From Apodospora peruviana (taxonomy: Eukaryota; Ascomycota; Sordariomycetes; Sordariales; Lasiosphaeriaceae), in the NCBI GenBank assembly GCA_033439685.1, contig JAUEDM010000001.1, forward strand, positions 9,052,001 through 9,116,000: DNA of 64,000 bases, given 5' to 3'. Shown here piece by piece: positions 12,093 to 22,098 of this stretch. Position 1 is the stretch's first letter. The number at the start of each line of letters is the position of its first letter. The position numbers and the translations under genes were made by a program. The notes under the pieces were generated by a model that searched no databases, was not told the DNA's origin, and saw only the letters and a program-made list of their open reading frames with translations.

Positions 12093-12648
12093 GTCCTATC
12101 ACACATGGTTCCGCTTTCCTTTCAGCATTTTCAGCCGGGACGGCTTTCGAAACATCGAGCACGTACCACGAGAGACACTCTGGCGAAGGCAGCACACAGA
12201 CGGCCCGATTGATGATAGATGGTCCTTTCTAAGGCTCTTCCTAGATGAGACGACGTCGGAACTAAAAGCTGTCAATACAAGAGAAGAATGGCTTGCGGGG
12301 CAAAGCTCGTGTTGTGTTGTCAATATGTACTGCAGTTGGTGTGAAACCAACTGGGCCCAACCTTTTAGAGGAGCAGTGCACAACACTGTAGCTCACACTC
12401 GGCAAAACGAACCTATCATACTAAAGCAAAAGGATCCTCAAGCCCCGCAAAGGCCTAACAAGACTATATGCCACTTCGTGATACCAGAGGACGAAGGAAG
12501 GACTATATGCCACTTCGTGATACCAGAGGACGAAGGAAGGAATATATGGGTTAACCATTACTTAATGGAGGCATTTCCGTCTCTTGAAAAAGTTCAGGGA
12601 AAAGAGAGGTGTGTTATATGGGATACGGATCCGTTCTATAATCGGTAG
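12093..12648 (+). pseudogene. Long open frame without 5' ATG; possible coding relic or internal exon
   Basis: The frame is open for about 185 codons after a TAG at 12090-12092; the first ATG is at 12325. The product has protein-like composition (for example WSFLRLFLDETTSELKAVN, NMYCSWCETNW, IWVNHYLMEAFPSLEKVQG) but no family I recognise. It contains two perfect copies of a 13-residue unit. It may be an exon of a gene with an unseen upstream exon, a gene fragment, or chance. Only its length and the frame-preserving duplication argue for coding. Confidence 0.3.
12462..12539 (+). repeat. Perfect 39-bp tandem duplication (2 copies)
   Basis: Copies occupy 12462-12500 and 12501-12539 and are identical. 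The period of 39 is a multiple of three, so the surrounding frame reads TICHFVIPEDEGR twice. A degraded start of a third unit follows. Confidence 0.95.
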
Positions 12649-13603
12649 AACATAAAGCCGTCACCGTTCAAAGTATTTGGTAGCTCGGGAGCTTTACCGC
12701 ACGAGATCGGACCAATTAACATGTTGATGTTCGCTGTTGTTGGTATATAGCGGTGAGCCCGTGACGGAATTTTCCCCAGGCCAAAAAGCCTCCATTATAA
12801 ATAAGAAAAAAAGATTGAACTTTGAAATGACCCCAATGGTTACCTACGGGTAGTGCGTTGTTGCAAGTACCGATGCCTTGAAGCGCTTGGTCCCGTCGAG
12901 ACGCCCGAACAGCCTAGCGAGAAATTTGGGAGTTTGGTGAAGGAGGCCGCGATGATGCGGAGGGAGGCCTGGAAGGGTAAATCCGCACGCACCACCCGCC
13001 CGCCCACACTCGGACATAAAGAACAGGCCGACCGTTGCTGCACAGCATCAACAACAGCAGAGGCGGCGCAGAATCTCGAGCAATCAAATCCATGTCGCCC
13101 TAGCCACTGGATCGTCCATCTTGCCCATCAGCTCAACCCCAACCTTGTTCAAATTATTAATCGTCGAGTCATTTACACCAGCTTACGCACCTTTTCAGTC
13201 TGAAGCACCTTCCGGAACTAATTCGCGAATCGTAAGCATATGACTTTTATAACCAGCATTAAGCTTACAGAAACCCAATTGATTGGCTGGACATAGAAAA
13301 GAAATCAATTGGTACAAGTGTAACTCGTTGTCTCTTAAAAAAGGAGGCCATCATCCGGCTTTCCTCCTCTGCTCCTGTCCAGTCCTTTCTGTGTTTTAAC
13401 AGGCATGCACCTCCCTCCATTAGAACTTGACGTTCACAGCACCTTCTCCCACCTATAACATGATAACAATTTACTTTCTGGGTCCCATTCAAACTCTCAT
13501 TTTCCCTCACACTCAACGTTTTGACAAAGCGCAAGATCAAAACTGTCCCATTCTATCCATCAACACACATCATAGTCATACATCTGCAGCGTGAGCACTC
13601 CAA
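12649..13603. other. Intergenic region before small-TM gene 3
   Basis: No gene is supported. The last 40 bases upstream of the ATG contain the A/C-rich leader typical of these fungi. Confidence 0.4.
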
Positions 13604-13816
13604 ATGCCACCGCAGCCATCAGATCCCCAGTCTCTGACGGCGAACGGCGTCGCTGGCATTGCCATTGGACTTCCTTCTCTACTTCTCGCCGCGCTATCGC
13701 TCTGGGTCGCCTATCTCTCATACGCCCACGCGCGGCATCCAGAGCATCCTCAACGCCGCCATGTGCAACACCATCAAGGAGAGTTCATCATCCACCACCA
13801 TATCATTCGATCGTAA
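13604..13816 (+). CDS. Small single-TM protein, local family member 3 (70 aa)
   Basis: ATG at 13604, stop at 13814-13816. Order of parts: MPPQPSDPQSLTANG, then the membrane segment GIAIGLPSLLLAALSLWVAY, then a basic tail ending QGEFIIHHHIIRS. Start, membrane segment and the GE[LF][VI]IHH motif align with member 2, and the membrane segment aligns with members 1 and 4. At 70 residues it is the shortest member and perhaps the cleanest example of the ancestral layout. Function unknown. Confidence 0.65.
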   Translation: MPPQPSDPQSLTANGVAGIAIGLPSLLLAALSLWVAYLSYAHARHPEHPQRRHVQHHQGEFIIHHHIIRS

Positions 13817-14454
13817 AGAATGAACACGCGTCCGCCTCCACGGCGTGCCGCCGCTGCCACTTGGTCGAACTCATGAGTAACAAGGAGACATTGTCCGATG
13901 GCTCTTTCTGTCACCAGTTGTGGGTTGAACTTGGGTGGTTATTAGATCCCATTGGCATCGAGCTGGAGCCAGAGCTAAACCCGAGCAAGGGAGAGACCTC
14001 AACGGAAAGAAAAGGAGAACGATGGTGAAGGTAGCACGACGACAAAGTCTTGATGGGAGGGTTCTGTCGAGAGGGTTAATGAATGATGGATATTTGTATC
14101 TGAATCCCCAAACCTCGCAACGACGTCCACCCCCTGTGTTGGCGTAAATACGACAAAGTTGCCGGTGGAGCAAGCCCATGATCCACAGATTCTGCCATCT
14201 CCCATCCCTTGCCTGCCCCATACTCCATGTTGCGCCCCTTGTGAAGAGTGCCGATGAGGTTGCGTGCCCATGACAGGCTGACAGGACATGCAGAGGGAGG
14301 AGCCCAAGATCCATCGCTTGAATGCGGCATGCAGAGAGCCTGCAAAGGATAACAGATAATGTTAGCAACTGACCCCTTCAAGTACATGTTCTTCGTGCGC
14401 TGGTATTGTAGTTGCCATACTTACTCGTACGGATGACTAGGTAACCAACAACTG
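13817..14454. other. Intergenic region between small-TM genes 3 and 4
   Basis: Convergent spacer. Only shadow frames are visible. Confidence 0.4.
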
Positions 14455-14778
14455 TCATCGTCGACGCCGTGGAAAGCTCATCCTTCGTATCCTGGTCATT
14501 ATCGACGGACGCCTTGGCACGCCGGCTTGCTGTGCTCCACGGTTCTCATCCAGCTGGGGAAGGGCATGATCCAAGCCGAGCTCTCGATCATGCCCACGGT
14601 GGGCAAGAAGGAGCCGTTGACCTCGAGTTGGTCTCCCACTGTTGATGAAGACAACAAACGGTACTCCGTGTCTTGAGCTGAGGCAAGCAACCCAGAGAGT
14701 CAGGATGGCCACGAAGAATGATGGAATACCGAGAGCAATGGTGACGACTGCATCGTTGGATAGAGGTTCGGATGACAT
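14455..14778 (-). CDS. Small single-TM protein, local family member 4 (107 aa)
   Basis: On the minus strand, the ATG at 14778 gives MSSEPLSNDAVVTIALG, then IPSFFVAILTLWVACLSS as the membrane segment, then a long Arg-rich tail. The membrane segment matches the other three members (ALGIPSFF against ALGVPTFF in member 1). The tail has low-complexity basic composition, and another frame is open over the same bases, so an intron near 14650-14690 cannot be excluded. It is inverted relative to the other three members. Confidence 0.55.
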   Translation of the reverse strand: MSSEPLSNDAVVTIALGIPSFFVAILTLWVACLSSRHGVPFVVFINSGRPTRGQRLLLAHRGHDRELGLDHALPQLDENRGAQQAGVPRRPSIMTRIRRMSFPRRRR

Positions 14779-15972
14779 GAGCGATGTGAGATGCCAGGTC
14801 GACCTGGGAAATAATGATAAATTAATGGGCAATTGTTCGGCAGCGGCCACGTGACACCTGCTGGAATAATGAGCAGGATTACGGTGCCCAAGATGGTAGT
14901 TGTGAGAACTGAAAGCATCTGGATGAGTACGAAGATTAAAATGTTCGATGGAAAGTTCGGTACTTATCATCGATTATGGTACCCCTACAACTCAAATGCG
15001 GCGCTGTTGCTCTTGCCGTCCGTGATTGTGTCAGCCCTGTATACGGAATTTAAGGGATTTGTGGTCCGGTCAAAGTTTATTTCCCAACCCACATGGCCAA
15101 TTGGTTTCAATCCCACGACTTTATGTGGTCAATCGCTATTGGTTCAATCCCACGACTTCATGTGGTTTCAATCGCCATTGGTTCAATCCCACGACTTCAT
15201 CAGTGAGTGGCTTGGTGGTACCACACCAAAATAACGTGTTAGTTACCTGAAGCCTCCAGTAGGAGGGTGTTAGAGACGGCACAACCCCTTACCTTATGCT
15301 GACAATGACCGCTTTCACTCTGCCTCGAAGAAGAAGTGTCGTCACCCTGCTGGTCCAAACCGTCCAATGATGGGCGAGGGAAACCGCAAGAGAACACAAC
15401 CAGGGATTGCAGAATACATCTTGGTCAGGTTGGGCTGTTAAGGTGATGGGGAAGATTGGGATGGCTTTGCTTGATTGCGGCTACATACACCTACCAACAT
15501 CAGGTGGCGAAAAGGTATTTTTTCTTGATCTCTTGTCAACAACGGCCAGGCCCATCAGGCTCGTTGTCAATTGCATCAGCGTCCTATTGGCTCCTCGGGC
15601 TCCTCGAGTCCCACCAAACAAACGACTTCAAGTTTGCTGCAGAGCCATGTCATCGCCAAGAGCCTCTCTGGACTGGCTTTCGTTTTTGTTTCTTGTCGTC
15701 CTTGTGTTTCGCCAAGAGGTGCGGAGGACTAGTGCTCCAAACCGCATTGCAGAGTGCTCGAACACATGGGCATCGTGCGTCTGACGAATCAGAGATATTT
15801 ACAGTGTGACTCGGGGCTTGTACTGCGCCGTACTTGCCAAGCCGGTGCATTTAATACCTCCTTGCTGATACCCGGAGCATTTGCCTGCTGACACTTGCCC
15901 GACGACTTCAGCAAGGTCTACTGCATATCGGCAGGAAGCTCCCTCTAACTAACTTACTTCCTTATCCTTGGT
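14779..15972. other. Intergenic region with minisatellite
   Basis: No gene is supported. The region contains the tandem repeat at 15101-15200 and the 3' flank of the P450 gene. Confidence 0.4.
15101..15200. repeat. Minisatellite, 38-39 bp unit, about 2.6 copies
   Basis: Units begin at 15101, 15139 and 15178 with TTGGTTCAATCCCACGACTT (the first has one extra T). Copies differ by a few bases and small indels. TTCAATCCC resembles a tRNA T-loop, but no tRNA can be folded around it. Confidence 0.85.
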
Positions 15973-17695
15973 CTACTTCCTTGCCGAAACCCTCGCCCTA
16001 ACACCTTTACTATCCAAATCGGCAACCGCAACGAAAAAGTCATGCTTGCAGACAACATCGTCCAGTCCGGTTTCGTACATCTCCCAGTCGAACCTAGCCA
16101 CAACCGTCGCGAGAGCGAGATGCAGTTCCGCTTGGGCCAGACTTTCATGTCTCAATGTCAGCCTAATTTTGTTCATTTCATACAACCAGGACAGAAGAAT
16201 GACGACATACTTGATCCCAAGACACTGTCTCGTGCCTCTGCCAAACGAAACGAGGTATTTGTCGAGCCTCCTGCCCGGCTGAAGCCATCGCTCCGGTCGG
16301 AACTCGGTCGGTTCCGGGAACGGATCGGGGTGCATGAGGACAAAGTAAGGGGTTTGCGAGACGGGTGTCTGTCAACTAGGTTAACTATCCGTTATCTAGA
16401 AGACGGATGAAGATGAGGAGGGTGGAGAGTCAAACGTACACCGGCCGGAATAACATAGTCTTTGTACTTGATATCCTGGTGAGCGATGCGCGGTAGACGG
16501 ACGGACGTGCCGTAGGACAGGCGCAAGCCTTCCTTTATCACGGCTCCCTATCACAACGATGGTTAGCACACAATACAACATACCCTCGGGAAAGAATGCT
16601 CACCAAATAAGGCAGCGCCTGCAGCTCACTCCAAGCCGGAATTTCCTTAGAATCAGGAATCGCCTGATCTAATTCCGCCCTCAAGTTCTCCAAAGTCTGC
16701 GGAACATGCTTCAGATAAAACAGGATCCTGGTAAGCGTCTGCGCGGTCGTTTCCGATCCAGCACCAGTCAGAATCTCGCCTTCGTCACACAGCCTCTGCA
16801 GCGTCTTTTCCTCCTTCGGCAGATCGCTGTCCCTGAGTGTATGAAATATCGTCCGTTTCTTCTTCTCTCCGTCCTGTCCGTCCAAAATCGGCTTAACCTG
16901 CGCCTTGACACCCTCCTGCCAACTAAACAGATGCCCAACAGCAGGATTCATCGCCCCTACGACGGAAAGCGGCAATTTCTTCATGAGCGGCACCATCCAC
17001 GGAAATTGTCTACCAAGCGCCCCGCCCTCGAACGCGCCCAAAATAGTCTCTTTCCACTTCACTTCAAAGTCTGGTGCGTCGAGGTACCGGCGATCGTTGG
17101 CGAAGGAGTAATCGCAGATGATGTCCATCGTCAACGCCATGAACGCCGCATCTAACCGTACCACTTCGTTTGCCGCAGCGATGGCAGTGAAACGACCGCA
17201 GAGTTTCTCGATCTTCTGTCTGATCATCGGTTCGAGCTGAGACACGGATTTTACCGAAAAGAAAGGGTTCAGGGCGCCCCGTCGTAAGCGGTGGAGATCG
17301 TGCGGCACGGTCGCGAAGCCGGACCCGTCTGCGCCGGCGAGGTTGGTCCACCATCTGTATTTGTCTAGTTTGCGGTTGGACGAATAAAGCTCGTCGTAGA
17401 ATTCCGGGTCTATGATGTGTAGTTCGTGGGGATTTATGCGGACGATTGGGCCGTACTGTTGGTGTATTTTTTGGATTTGCCATATGAATGAGCCGCGCTT
17501 GATCACGTCCCAGTAGAACTCGTTCCAGAGCGTCAGGGCGGCGAGTTTGGGGCCGGGAAAGGAGGAGAGGGGATGGAAATAGAGGCGGCGGATGGCGGCT
17601 GTGATGAGATATACGGCGCTGGATAAGAAGAGGGCGATGAGTGGTATTGTCCAGTTTGAGTCCATCATGACAGTAGACAGTTTGGTGAGGTCCAT
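15973..17695 (-). CDS. Cytochrome P450 monooxygenase (508 aa)
   Basis: Four exons on the minus strand: 17695-16604, 16547-16440, 16368-16211 and 16141-15973, all joining in frame. An N-terminal membrane anchor (residues about 15-36) is followed by the proline-rich hinge FHPLSSFPGPKLAALT. The I-helix motif AGSETTA is at residues about 312-318, the ExxR motif is in KEGLRL (Glu370, Arg373), PERW lies in the meander, and the heme loop FGRGTRQCLGIN has Cys449 as heme ligand. The pattern resembles trichodiene-oxygenase-like fungal P450s (CYP58/65 type) of the endoplasmic reticulum. Substrate unknown. A second in-frame ATG at 17668 is a possible alternative start. The gene shares its promoter region with the LaeA-like methyltransferase, which suggests co-regulation. 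Confidence 0.93.
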
Positions 17696-18513
17696 CTTGT
17701 CAATTTGTCTGACTTGTTCGGTGTTTCGTGGGTGAAGATATCTCTTGTGTGTGACTTGGCCAGAACTAGCAACTCAACTCAACTCGCGGACGTCGAGTGT
17801 GGAGAAGACAGGAGGGGAATGGACGGTGGAAATGGGAAACGGGAAGAGGCCAAGACATGCTACCAACCAGTGCTACCTTACTAATACCAATTCAAAGTTA
17901 GCTTCCCATTCTGTCGGTGCCAGTCCCAAAGTGGGGATGGTCTCAAGGTGAATAACTTCTAATGATTGGTCCAAGGTGTTTATCACCCTCCAGGGTTCAG
18001 TGCATTTGCATTTCACTATCGAGAAACTCGCGTGGCCTGTGGGGGGTTCGGTAGCCCGATTACGGTGTAGATTATCGCGAGCACGTTCCGTCTGTCTGCA
18101 TGGTTGGAAAACGAAGAATTGTTGGCGAATGACAATGAAGGATCAAGTATTTAAATGGTTACCAATCCAGTGGGTCACGCAGGAATGTTGCCGGGGTTCC
18201 ACAAAGCGGCCGTCCCGCTGCACCGGTTCCCCGGGACCAATCCCTAAAGGTTCAAAGGAGTGTGGTGTGGTGTGATTTCCCTCTCCGAATAAACCGGGGG
18301 GCGTCCACCCCTTCTTCAAATTTCAGTGCCACATTCCCCGCCTCATTTCCGCAGCGGTCCCCGCAAACATCTCTTTGTTTCCTGAAACCTTTGCTGCTCT
18401 GTTCCTGGTCCGCCGTCCCGACAGTTCGTTCCATCTCACTGGAATTGTGATCGACAAACGCCGCACTTTTTGGAGTCAATTCCCTTCCCCGGATTAACAC
18501 GGGATTTTATACC
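17696..18513. promoter_or_regulatory. Bidirectional promoter region, P450 / methyltransferase
   Basis: These 818 bases separate two divergent start codons. A TTTTATA box-like word lies within 10 bases of the methyltransferase ATG and CCAAT-type words occur near 17890, 18165 and 18238. No known operator is identified. Confidence 0.5.
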
Positions 18514-19572
18514 ATGGCCGGTAGTAGTCCGAAATCAATTCCTAGCCCGCCGCCGGCCGGCGACGATGGGCAACCGCACGCGCACGCGCACGCCGACGTC
18601 GAAGCCGACACCTACTCCGACGCCGGGTCCGACTACGCTTCCGACGTGAGTGTCACGACCTCCGTGACGTCCTCAGTATTCGACTACGAGTACGACAACG
18701 GGCGTCGGTACCACGCCTACCGCGCGGGGCAGTACCTGCTGCCCAACGACGAGAAAGAGCAAGAGCGGCTAGATATCACGCACCACGTCTTTTTGTTATC
18801 ACTCAACGGCGAGCCGTGCGTCACGAAACTAGAGAACCCGAGTCATATCCTCGATCTCGGCACGGGAACCGGTATCTGGGCCGTCGACGTGGGCGATCTG
18901 TATCCGTCGGCCACAGTCATCGGCACCGATCTGAGTCCAATTCAAACCCCGTGGGTCCCGCCCAACGTGCAGTTCCAGGTCGACGACGCAACTCTCGAGT
19001 GGACGTTTCCAAAGGACCACTTCGATTTCATCCACGCGCGGACTTTGGCCGGTGCGATCCAGGACTGGCCTTCCCTGCTAAAATCCGCGTACGACCATCT
19101 CAAGCCGGGCGGGTTCCTGGAAGTGGCTGAGGGTCGGGCAGACTTTTGGTGCGATGACGACACTTTAACCGAGGACTTGGCGACGTGGACGTGGCTTACT
19201 GAATTCAGGAGGCTGAGCGCGCCGCTGGGGTTCGATATCGCGCCCAAATTGCCTGCCCTCATTGAGAGCGCGGGCTTTGTCGATGTCGCGCAGACCGAGA
19301 AAGTGATTCCGCTTGGCACGTGGCCCAAGGATAAAGCCCTTAAAGAGGTCGGGCGGTGGTTCCGCGTGCAGTTTATCGAGATGGCGCTCGAGGCGTACTC
19401 GCTTGCCTTGTTTACGCGGATGGGCGGGTGGAAGATTGAGGAGTTTCAGGTTTTGGTTGCCAAGGTTAAGCAGGAACTGAAGACGAATAAGATTCATTTA
19501 TATACTTATAGGTATGGTCTTGCCCGCTCCCCCTTTGTCAGGTTCATTCCTGTGGTAAGGTTATTTGGCTGA
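18514..19572 (+). CDS. LaeA-like SAM-dependent methyltransferase (about 350 aa)
   Basis: ATG at 18514. After a low-complexity acidic N-terminus (residues 1-60) comes the class I methyltransferase fold. The SAM-binding loop ILDLGTGTGIWAVDVGDLYP lies at residues about 112-131 (DLGTGTG 114-120), followed by VIGTDLSPIQ, WVPPNVQFQVDD, FDFIHARTLAGAIQDW and LKPGGFLEVAE. These are hallmarks of the fungal LaeA-like group, which includes the secondary-metabolism regulator LaeA and many ordinary methyltransferases. The 3' end is uncertain: a GTATGG donor at 19512 with an acceptor at 19594 would give a slightly different tail ending at 19643, while the unspliced frame stops at 19572. It is divergent from the P450. 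True LaeA orthology is not shown. Confidence 0.88.
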   Translation: MAGSSPKSIPSPPPAGDDGQPHAHAHADVEADTYSDAGSDYASDVSVTTSVTSSVFDYEYDNGRRYHAYRAGQYLLPNDEKEQERLDITHHVFLLSLNGEPCVTKLENPSHILDLGTGTGIWAVDVGDLYPSATVIGTDLSPIQTPWVPPNVQFQVDDATLEWTFPKDHFDFIHARTLAGAIQDWPSLLKSAYDHLKPGGFLEVAEGRADFWCDDDTLTEDLATWTWLTEFRRLSAPLGFDIAPKLPALIESAGFVDVAQTEKVIPLGTWPKDKALKEVGRWFRVQFIEMALEAYSLALFTRMGGWKIEEFQVLVAKVKQELKTNKIHLYTYRYGLARSPFVRFIPVVRLFG

Positions 19573-20025
19573 CGATGCAATACAACAACCCTAGTTCGTT
19601 CACGACGGCAATGAAACCGAAGACGGCTGCGGCGTCAAGTTGATGGCAAATGAAGCGAAAGTAAGGGATGAGGTTCTGGAATATGGAGCATGGAGCATGG
19701 AACATGAAGGGCCAGGAGATGTAGATACGACTAGCACTTCGGACTTGGTAAGGGGTTGTATATGACTGGAAATGATTTTGAAGCTGGGGGCAAGTATCTA
19801 CCGGAACTCAAAGAGTATGTTTACTCAGGGTGGACAAATCGTATCATCGTACATACAACAAGAATTATGACAATGGAGGAAGAGGATCAAGTGCCGCATG
19901 CAACGATGTATATCTCAATGATATCTCCCTCGCTGCGGTTCCGGAACAAGTGTATCAACCGCCTCCACGGAGTCCTTCAGAAGAGATTGAACGGCCTGGG
20001 TAGCTTTGTATACACATATAACGAC
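19573..20025. other. Intergenic spacer
   Basis: Convergent spacer between the methyltransferase and a minus-strand relic. It may include the 3' end of the methyltransferase if the last intron is used. Confidence 0.4.
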
Positions 20026-20737
20026 CTATCTCATCTTTCCATCCCACACCGCCGGGGGCCGCTGGTAAAAGTGCGGTCTGATCCAGGTGTCATGGTTCTC
20101 ACACATGATGTCGTAGATGGCGCTGGTAACCTGCAGGTCGACGTACTGCCAACCCACGTCAAACGTCGTCTTGCCCTCAATGGGTTCGTAGCCGTCGTCC
20201 TTGTCGAGGTCGCCGTCCTCCATTTCCTCCAGGTCGTACTCGTCGATGCCAGGCTGGTTCAGAAAGTGCTCACCGTGCTGGCCGTCAATCAGGACGACTC
20301 GCCCGCCCACCTTGAGGTAGAAGCCGGTGGGGTTGACAGCAGAGGGATACTCGACCAGGGTGGCCGACTCCATCGCCTCCTTGTCAACGAACAGGCAGGC
20401 CCGGTAGCGCGGGGAGCTGTCCGCGATGTCGGGGGTTGTCGGCGCCTGGCCCCTCCCCCTCGACGGACCGCGTGCTGACCCAGCTGCGGAAGTGGTCGCG
20501 AATGGCGTCCTTGGAGGCACCGTCAAACGCGGCGGGATCTTTTATCCTGGTCCAGAAGAGGTAGGGCAGCAGGCGCTCCTTGTCGCACTGGCGGATCCAG
20601 TTGTCGGTGACGCGGGTCAGGATGCTCATGAATCGCTCCCAGGCCTCGTCGTCTTTGTAAGAGACGCGGTATATGAGGAAGCCCCATTTTGATGATGAAA
20701 CGGTTGATGTTGGTGAGTGCGGCAGGGACAGTTGCCC
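20026..20737 (-). pseudogene. Conserved fungal protein of unknown function, frame-disrupted
   Basis: Two adjacent minus-strand frames fit one protein. The upstream one reads KWGFLIYRVSYKDDEAWERF and continues to about 20480. The downstream one reads SPRYRACLFVDKEA to GKTTFDVGWQYVDLQV and YQRPPAVWDGKMR. This order (W-G-F-x-[IV]-Y-R start, acidic helix, central RY-R-x-C-x-x-V strand, VGW near the end) is familiar from many unnamed fungal proteins. The frames are offset by one base. Only a poor 52-base intron (GTCCGT..CAG) could join them. No ATG lies in frame upstream before a TAA at about 20735. A frameshifted, 5'-truncated pseudogene is likelier than a missed exon. Function unknown. Confidence 0.5.
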
Positions 20738-22098
20738 GATGACTTATTGCCTGTTGATGGCTTGACCAAAAGTGGAGGGCTGAAGAGAGACCAGGAAGAT
20801 GAGTAATGCCGGGCTCAATCTCATTCTTTGATCAGATATAGTCCTGCAGGAAGTCTCCTGTAACCCGGGACTATGTCTAGAATAAATAGATTGAGTGGTG
20901 CTGCAGGATGAAAGGCAGTTGGTGGAATGAGAGGCAAAATTTTGAAATTAGCTGGGAGGTGGACCGGAGCTTATATTTCTGTTGGCGGCACAGCAAGCAC
21001 ATGCCTGGCTCCAGGCCAAACCATACCTTATGCATTTATTAGCCTGATCGCCAGTCAGGTTACAGGCAAGCAAGGTTGGATGTACCTTACACAGAACGGC
21101 CACCTGCCGGTGAGGTACGGGTTACCTGGTAGGCAGGTACCTACCAACCTTACCTTAGTACCTGTTGGCTACCGGAGCAAGAATCAAGAAATATGCAGTC
21201 AGTACCTAAGGTAAGGTACCTAAGTCACTGGCCAAGTGGCTCTATTGGAATCAGCTTGTAATGGTGTCAATTAGTCTGGAGAAGAACAGAAACTATTCGG
21301 TACATTGAACGAAAAGCGTCTCTTCATGGGAGGAAAAGCCAGCGCTGCAAGAACATGTACCCACCTTAGGTAAGATACGTACAATCCAAGTCAGCTAGCT
21401 AGGTACCTGAACCTTGTGCGTGGTAGCCTTGAGATGGAGGAACCAGTTGACCACCCAGACCGATCACTGAGATCCCTGTGTTGAAACAGTGTCATCGACA
21501 TACCGTTGGTAAAACACTATTTCGCACAAGCGTAGCATGGCCTCGTATAAGCTCTTAGTAACGGTATTATACCACCGGAATTCTGCCAGGCCAAGGCATG
21601 CTTGTGGCTATATAAAGGGCTTCCTTTTCGTAGTTAGAAGTAGTTCTCTTCCTCCTTCAGACAGCAATCAATAGACGGAATAAAGATTACAACTTGTAAC
21701 GTACCCTCAAATCAACAGTATTGTGCATCGTGGTAGCTTCTGTAACCGAATTGCTTCATTCTATTGCTATTGCAACCAACACCCTGACCACTCGCGCCCG
21801 ACTCGGGGCAAAGCATATTCGCCAATAGTACCACCCATACATCACCATCAGTCTACCTGCCGATGCAGACGGAGAGCACCCGGGTAACGAAGTACCAATC
21901 ATGTCATCCGTTCTCCGATGTCTGGCTGTACCTCGGTACACATCATTGAAACCCGGTGTGAGGACCAGATTCGGACCCTGAGTCATCATACCTGATCGGC
22001 GTTTGCCTCCAGACCTCTATGTCTTGTCTTCGTGCCGGGTTCTTTCTACATTCGCTGACCGCCTGTCAAGGAGATGTGAATCGGCGTTGAGAAACACC
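20738..22098. other. Gene-free region with TACCTAAGGTA-like palindromes
   Basis: No gene is supported. Between 21110 and 21415 several near-palindromic words recur (AGGCAGGTACCTACC, GTACCTAAGGTAAGGTACCT, CACCTTAGGTAAGATACG, GCTAGGTACCTG). Confidence 0.45.
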
